A stretch of DNA of 58,261 nucleotides from Verrucomicrobiia bacterium. Lineage in GTDB: Bacteria; Verrucomicrobiota; Verrucomicrobiia; Verrucomicrobiales; DEV007. Position numbers and translations under genes: made by a program. The stretch spans positions 1 through 58,261 of the forward strand of contig JAUIGD010000002.1 in assembly GCA_030430255.1 (NCBI GenBank). The letters are read 5' to 3'. Shown here piece after piece: positions 56,298 through 58,261 of the stretch; position 1 is the stretch's first letter; each line of letters starts with the position of its first letter. Below the pieces are notes generated by a model that did no database searches, was not told where the DNA came from, and was given only the letters and a program-made list of their open reading frames with translations.

Positions 56298-57011
56298 ATG
56301 GCAGACCTGATCGAAGAACTCGTCGAAGCCGGCGTCCATTACGGCCACCAGAGCCGCAAATGGAACCCGAAAATGAAGCCCTTCCTGCTTCAGAAGCGCA
56401 GCGGAGTCCACCTCATCAACGTCGAGGAGACCGCCCTCCGGCTGGAGGAAGCCTCCGAATACCTCTCCAAGCTCGCCCTCGAGGGCGGCAAGATCCTCTT
56501 CGTCGGCTGCAAGCGCCAAGCTCAGGACGCCGTGCGCCAAGCCGCCGAGGCCTGTGGCCAGTATTATGTCAACCACCGCTGGCTCGGCGGCATGATGACG
56601 AACAACGCCACGATCCGCAAATCGGTTGACCGCCTCCAATACCTCGAGGGTCTCGAGAACTCTCCGGAGAAGAAGACCATGTCGAAGAGCGAGCTCGCCT
56701 CGCTCAACCGCGAGCGCCAGAAACTCCTGCGCAACCTCGTCGGCGTCCGCGACATGCAGGGCCTGCCCGATGCGCTCGTCGTCGTCGACTCCGCCCGCGA
56801 GCACATCGCCGTCAACGAGGCGCGCCGCCTCAAGATCCCGATCGTCGCGATGGTCGATTCGAACGCCGACCCCTCGCAGGTCGATTACCCGATCCCCGCC
56901 AACGACGACGCCATCCGCTCGATCCGCATCGTCCTGCAAAACCTGATCGACCCGATCATCGCCGCCACCGACGGCGGCAGGCTGGTCAAACGCCGCCCCT
57001 CCGCCGCTTAA
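56298..57011 (+). CDS. rpsB: 30S ribosomal protein S2
   Basis: The 237-residue product is a clear S2: [37 protein letters not shown] near the N-terminus, [71 protein letters not shown] and a [14 protein letters not shown] motif before the C-terminus. Normal length. There is no Shine-Dalgarno sequence before the ATG. It is followed by tsf after 113 bp, the standard bacterial pairing. Confidence 0.98.
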   Translation: MADLIEELVEAGVHYGHQSRKWNPKMKPFLLQKRSGVHLINVEETALRLEEASEYLSKLALEGGKILFVGCKRQAQDAVRQAAEACGQYYVNHRWLGGMMTNNATIRKSVDRLQYLEGLENSPEKKTMSKSELASLNRERQKLLRNLVGVRDMQGLPDALVVVDSAREHIAVNEARRLKIPIVAMVDSNADPSQVDYPIPANDDAIRSIRIVLQNLIDPIIAATDGGRLVKRRPSAA

Positions 57012-57124
57012 CCCCACAAGCGAGCCACCACACGGGCCGGGCGCAGCCCGCGCGGCGGGATCGTCACCCGCCGCGGCTTCCCTCCATTTCGACCCCGAAC
57101 CCAACTTACACCCACACCACGACC

Positions 57125-57997
57125 ATGGCCCAAATCACCGCATCCCTCGTCAAAGAACTCCGCGAACGTACCAACGCAGGCATGATGGAGTGCAAAGGCG
57201 CGCTCACCGAGACCGACGGCGACATCGAGGCCGCCATTAAATTCCTCCGCGAACGCGGCGCCATCAAGGCCGCGAAAAAGGCGGACCGCGAGGCGAAGGA
57301 GGGCGTCGTCGCCGCCCAGCTCGCCGCCGACAACACCTCCGGCGTCCTGTTCGAGATCAACTGCGAGACCGACTTCGTCGCCAAGAACGACAACTTTGGC
57401 GCCTTCGTCGCCGAGCTCGGTGAGGCCGTGCACAGCTCCGGCGCCGGCGACCTCGAGTCCGCGCTCGCCGTCCCCAAGGGTGAGGGCACCGTCGACGACT
57501 TCGTCAAATCGAAGGTCATCGAGCTGGGCGAGAACCTGCAGTTCCGCCGCATGGCCCGCTACGACCTGTCGGGCGCAGGCACCGTCGCCTCCTACATCCA
57601 CCTCGGCGGCGAAGTCGGCGTCCTCGTCGAGGTCGGCTGCGAGAACGAATCGACCGCCTCGGCAGACGGTTTCGTCGATCTCGTCAAAGACCTGACGATG
57701 CACATCGCCGCCGCCGAGCCGGCCGGGATCGTCCGAGACGATGTCGATGGCAGCCTCATCGAGGCCGAGCGCGAAGTCTTCCGCAAGGAGATGGAGAACA
57801 GCGGCAAGCCCGAGAACATCATCGAGAAGATCGTCGATGGGAAGATCGACAAGTTCTACAGCACCGTCTGCCTCGCGGAGCAGGGCTTCGTCAAAGATCC
57901 CAGCACCTCGATCTCTGACCTCCTCGCCGCGAAGGGCAAGGAGCTGGGCGACACGCTCACCGTGCGCCGCTTCGCCCGCTTCGCCGTCGGCGGTTAG
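57125..57997 (+). CDS. tsf: Translation elongation factor Ts
   Basis: The 290-residue product is the EF-Tu nucleotide exchange factor. The N-terminal UBA-type domain ITASLVKELRERTNAGMMECKGALTETDGDIEAAIKFLRERG is diagnostic, followed by the core EINCETDFVAKND and ALVEVGCENE-type VLVEVGCENESTASADGF. The TAG stop lies inside the left end of a dispersed repeat element, so the repeat supplies the stop codon. The 113-bp space before the ATG is C-rich and contains no gene. Confidence 0.98.
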   Translation: MAQITASLVKELRERTNAGMMECKGALTETDGDIEAAIKFLRERGAIKAAKKADREAKEGVVAAQLAADNTSGVLFEINCETDFVAKNDNFGAFVAELGEAVHSSGAGDLESALAVPKGEGTVDDFVKSKVIELGENLQFRRMARYDLSGAGTVASYIHLGGEVGVLVEVGCENESTASADGFVDLVKDLTMHIAAAEPAGIVRDDVDGSLIEAEREVFRKEMENSGKPENIIEKIVDGKIDKFYSTVCLAEQGFVKDPSTSISDLLAAKGKELGDTLTVRRFARFAVGG

Positions 57998-58180
57998 CCC
58001 GGATCGACCACCCCATCCGCAGGCGGGGCGCCGCCATTCGTTGTTGTTGCTGAGAAGGCGGCGGCCGGGACCGGCGAAGCCGCTGGGTAAATACCCATCC
58101 CGAGCCGAGCACCACGCGGACGCCCTCAGGTTCAATGGGGGTGAGCCGCGGCCCGGAGCCTGGTGATCGATCTTGGCTAG
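57995..58180. repeat. Dispersed CTAG-ended element, full-length copy C
   Basis: About 186 bp. The left end TAGCCCGGATCGACCACC and right end GGTGATCGATCTTGGCTAG are imperfect inverted repeats. Inside are a CGCCGCC/GGCGGCG stem (58029-58035 with 58057-58063) around ATTCGTT...GCTGAG, and a TGGGTA-AA-TACCCA hairpin (58084-58097). It has no coding capacity. Its left end supplies the tsf stop codon. Most complete of the four copies. Confidence 0.85.
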
Positions 58181-58186
58181 CCCGGG

Positions 58187-58261
58187 CTAGCCCGGATCGA
58201 TCACCACATCCGCAGGCGAGGTGCCGCTAGTCGTTGAGGCTGAGTAGGCGGCGGCAGGGAT
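58187..58261. repeat. Dispersed CTAG-ended element, copy D (cut by window end)
   Basis: Begins CTAGCCCGGATCGATCACCA, then matches the left-central part: GCAGGCGAGGTGCCGC, GTCGTTGAGGCTGAG, GGCGGCGGCAGGGAT. It starts 6 bp after copy C in the same orientation, so the two form a tandem pair. It continues past the window. Confidence 0.85.

Overview
The window is about 58 kb of very GC-rich DNA (roughly 70 percent by eye). It looks like the chromosome of a Verrucomicrobiota bacterium, with Planctomycetota as the main alternative. The inference rests on several things: a PEP-CTERM protein, very large secreted LamG/CotH/FG-GAP/fibronectin-type proteins, an ECF sigma factor of the Planctomycetes/Verrucomicrobia type paired with a Ser/Thr kinase-TPR protein, a DUF1028 protein, an SHD1-domain protein, and few Shine-Dalgarno sequences. 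No rRNA, tRNA, CRISPR array, prophage or transposase gene was seen. Housekeeping genes are scattered among the secreted proteins: pyrC, tyrS, a GTP-type PEP carboxykinase, dnaN, an RlmB-like methyltransferase, queA, rpsB and tsf.

Layout. 0.1-3.2 kb (minus): two tandem paralogous LamG proteins, one with a PEP-CTERM tail. 3.3-13 kb: a 1736-residue secreted metalloprotease converging on a CotH/LTD protein; they share a 10-bp palindrome in which both stop. 13-21 kb: a compact four-gene operon with overlapping or nearly touching ends (secreted S74 auto-processing protein, small Ca-binding-type secreted protein, ECF sigma factor, Ser/Thr kinase-TPR). 21-32 kb: an FG-GAP protein whose upstream motif matches that of the sigma/kinase operon, then pyrC, then a 2309-residue repetitive secreted protein. 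32-36 kb: a two-gene operon (zinc-peptidase-like plus calcineurin-like phosphoesterase) and a duplicated-domain protein. 36-43 kb: tyrS, an amino-acid oxidase-type flavoprotein, PEPCK, a hypothetical gene and dnaN. 43-50 kb: a Tat-exported sugar isomerase-type protein divergent from a histidine kinase/response regulator pair, followed by an ankyrin-repeat protein. 50-58 kb: a second sigma factor, a HEAT-like protein, an MFS transporter, an SHD1 protein, an rRNA methyltransferase, DUF1028, queA, rpsB and tsf.

The most novel signals are non-coding. (1) A dispersed intergenic element with terminal inverted repeats has four copies here, and its internal hairpin shows a compensatory base-pair change. 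(2) A second hairpin family with a GGA loop also shows compensatory changes. (3) A near-identical 23-bp box (20 of 23 bases) occurs only twice that I noticed, at the front of the two-component operon and at its end before the ankyrin gene, so it is a candidate operator. (4) An identical-spacing promoter motif sits before the sigma/kinase operon and the FG-GAP gene, a candidate ECF regulon. (5) A recurring promoter layout places the -10 box 6-7 nt before the ATG, which implies leaderless mRNAs. (6) A structured rpsB leader may be autoregulatory. At protein level, a C-terminal 'DGDG...LAGxDP plus beta domain' module and an 'IDFG' domain recur among unrelated secreted proteins and may be sorting or binding modules.
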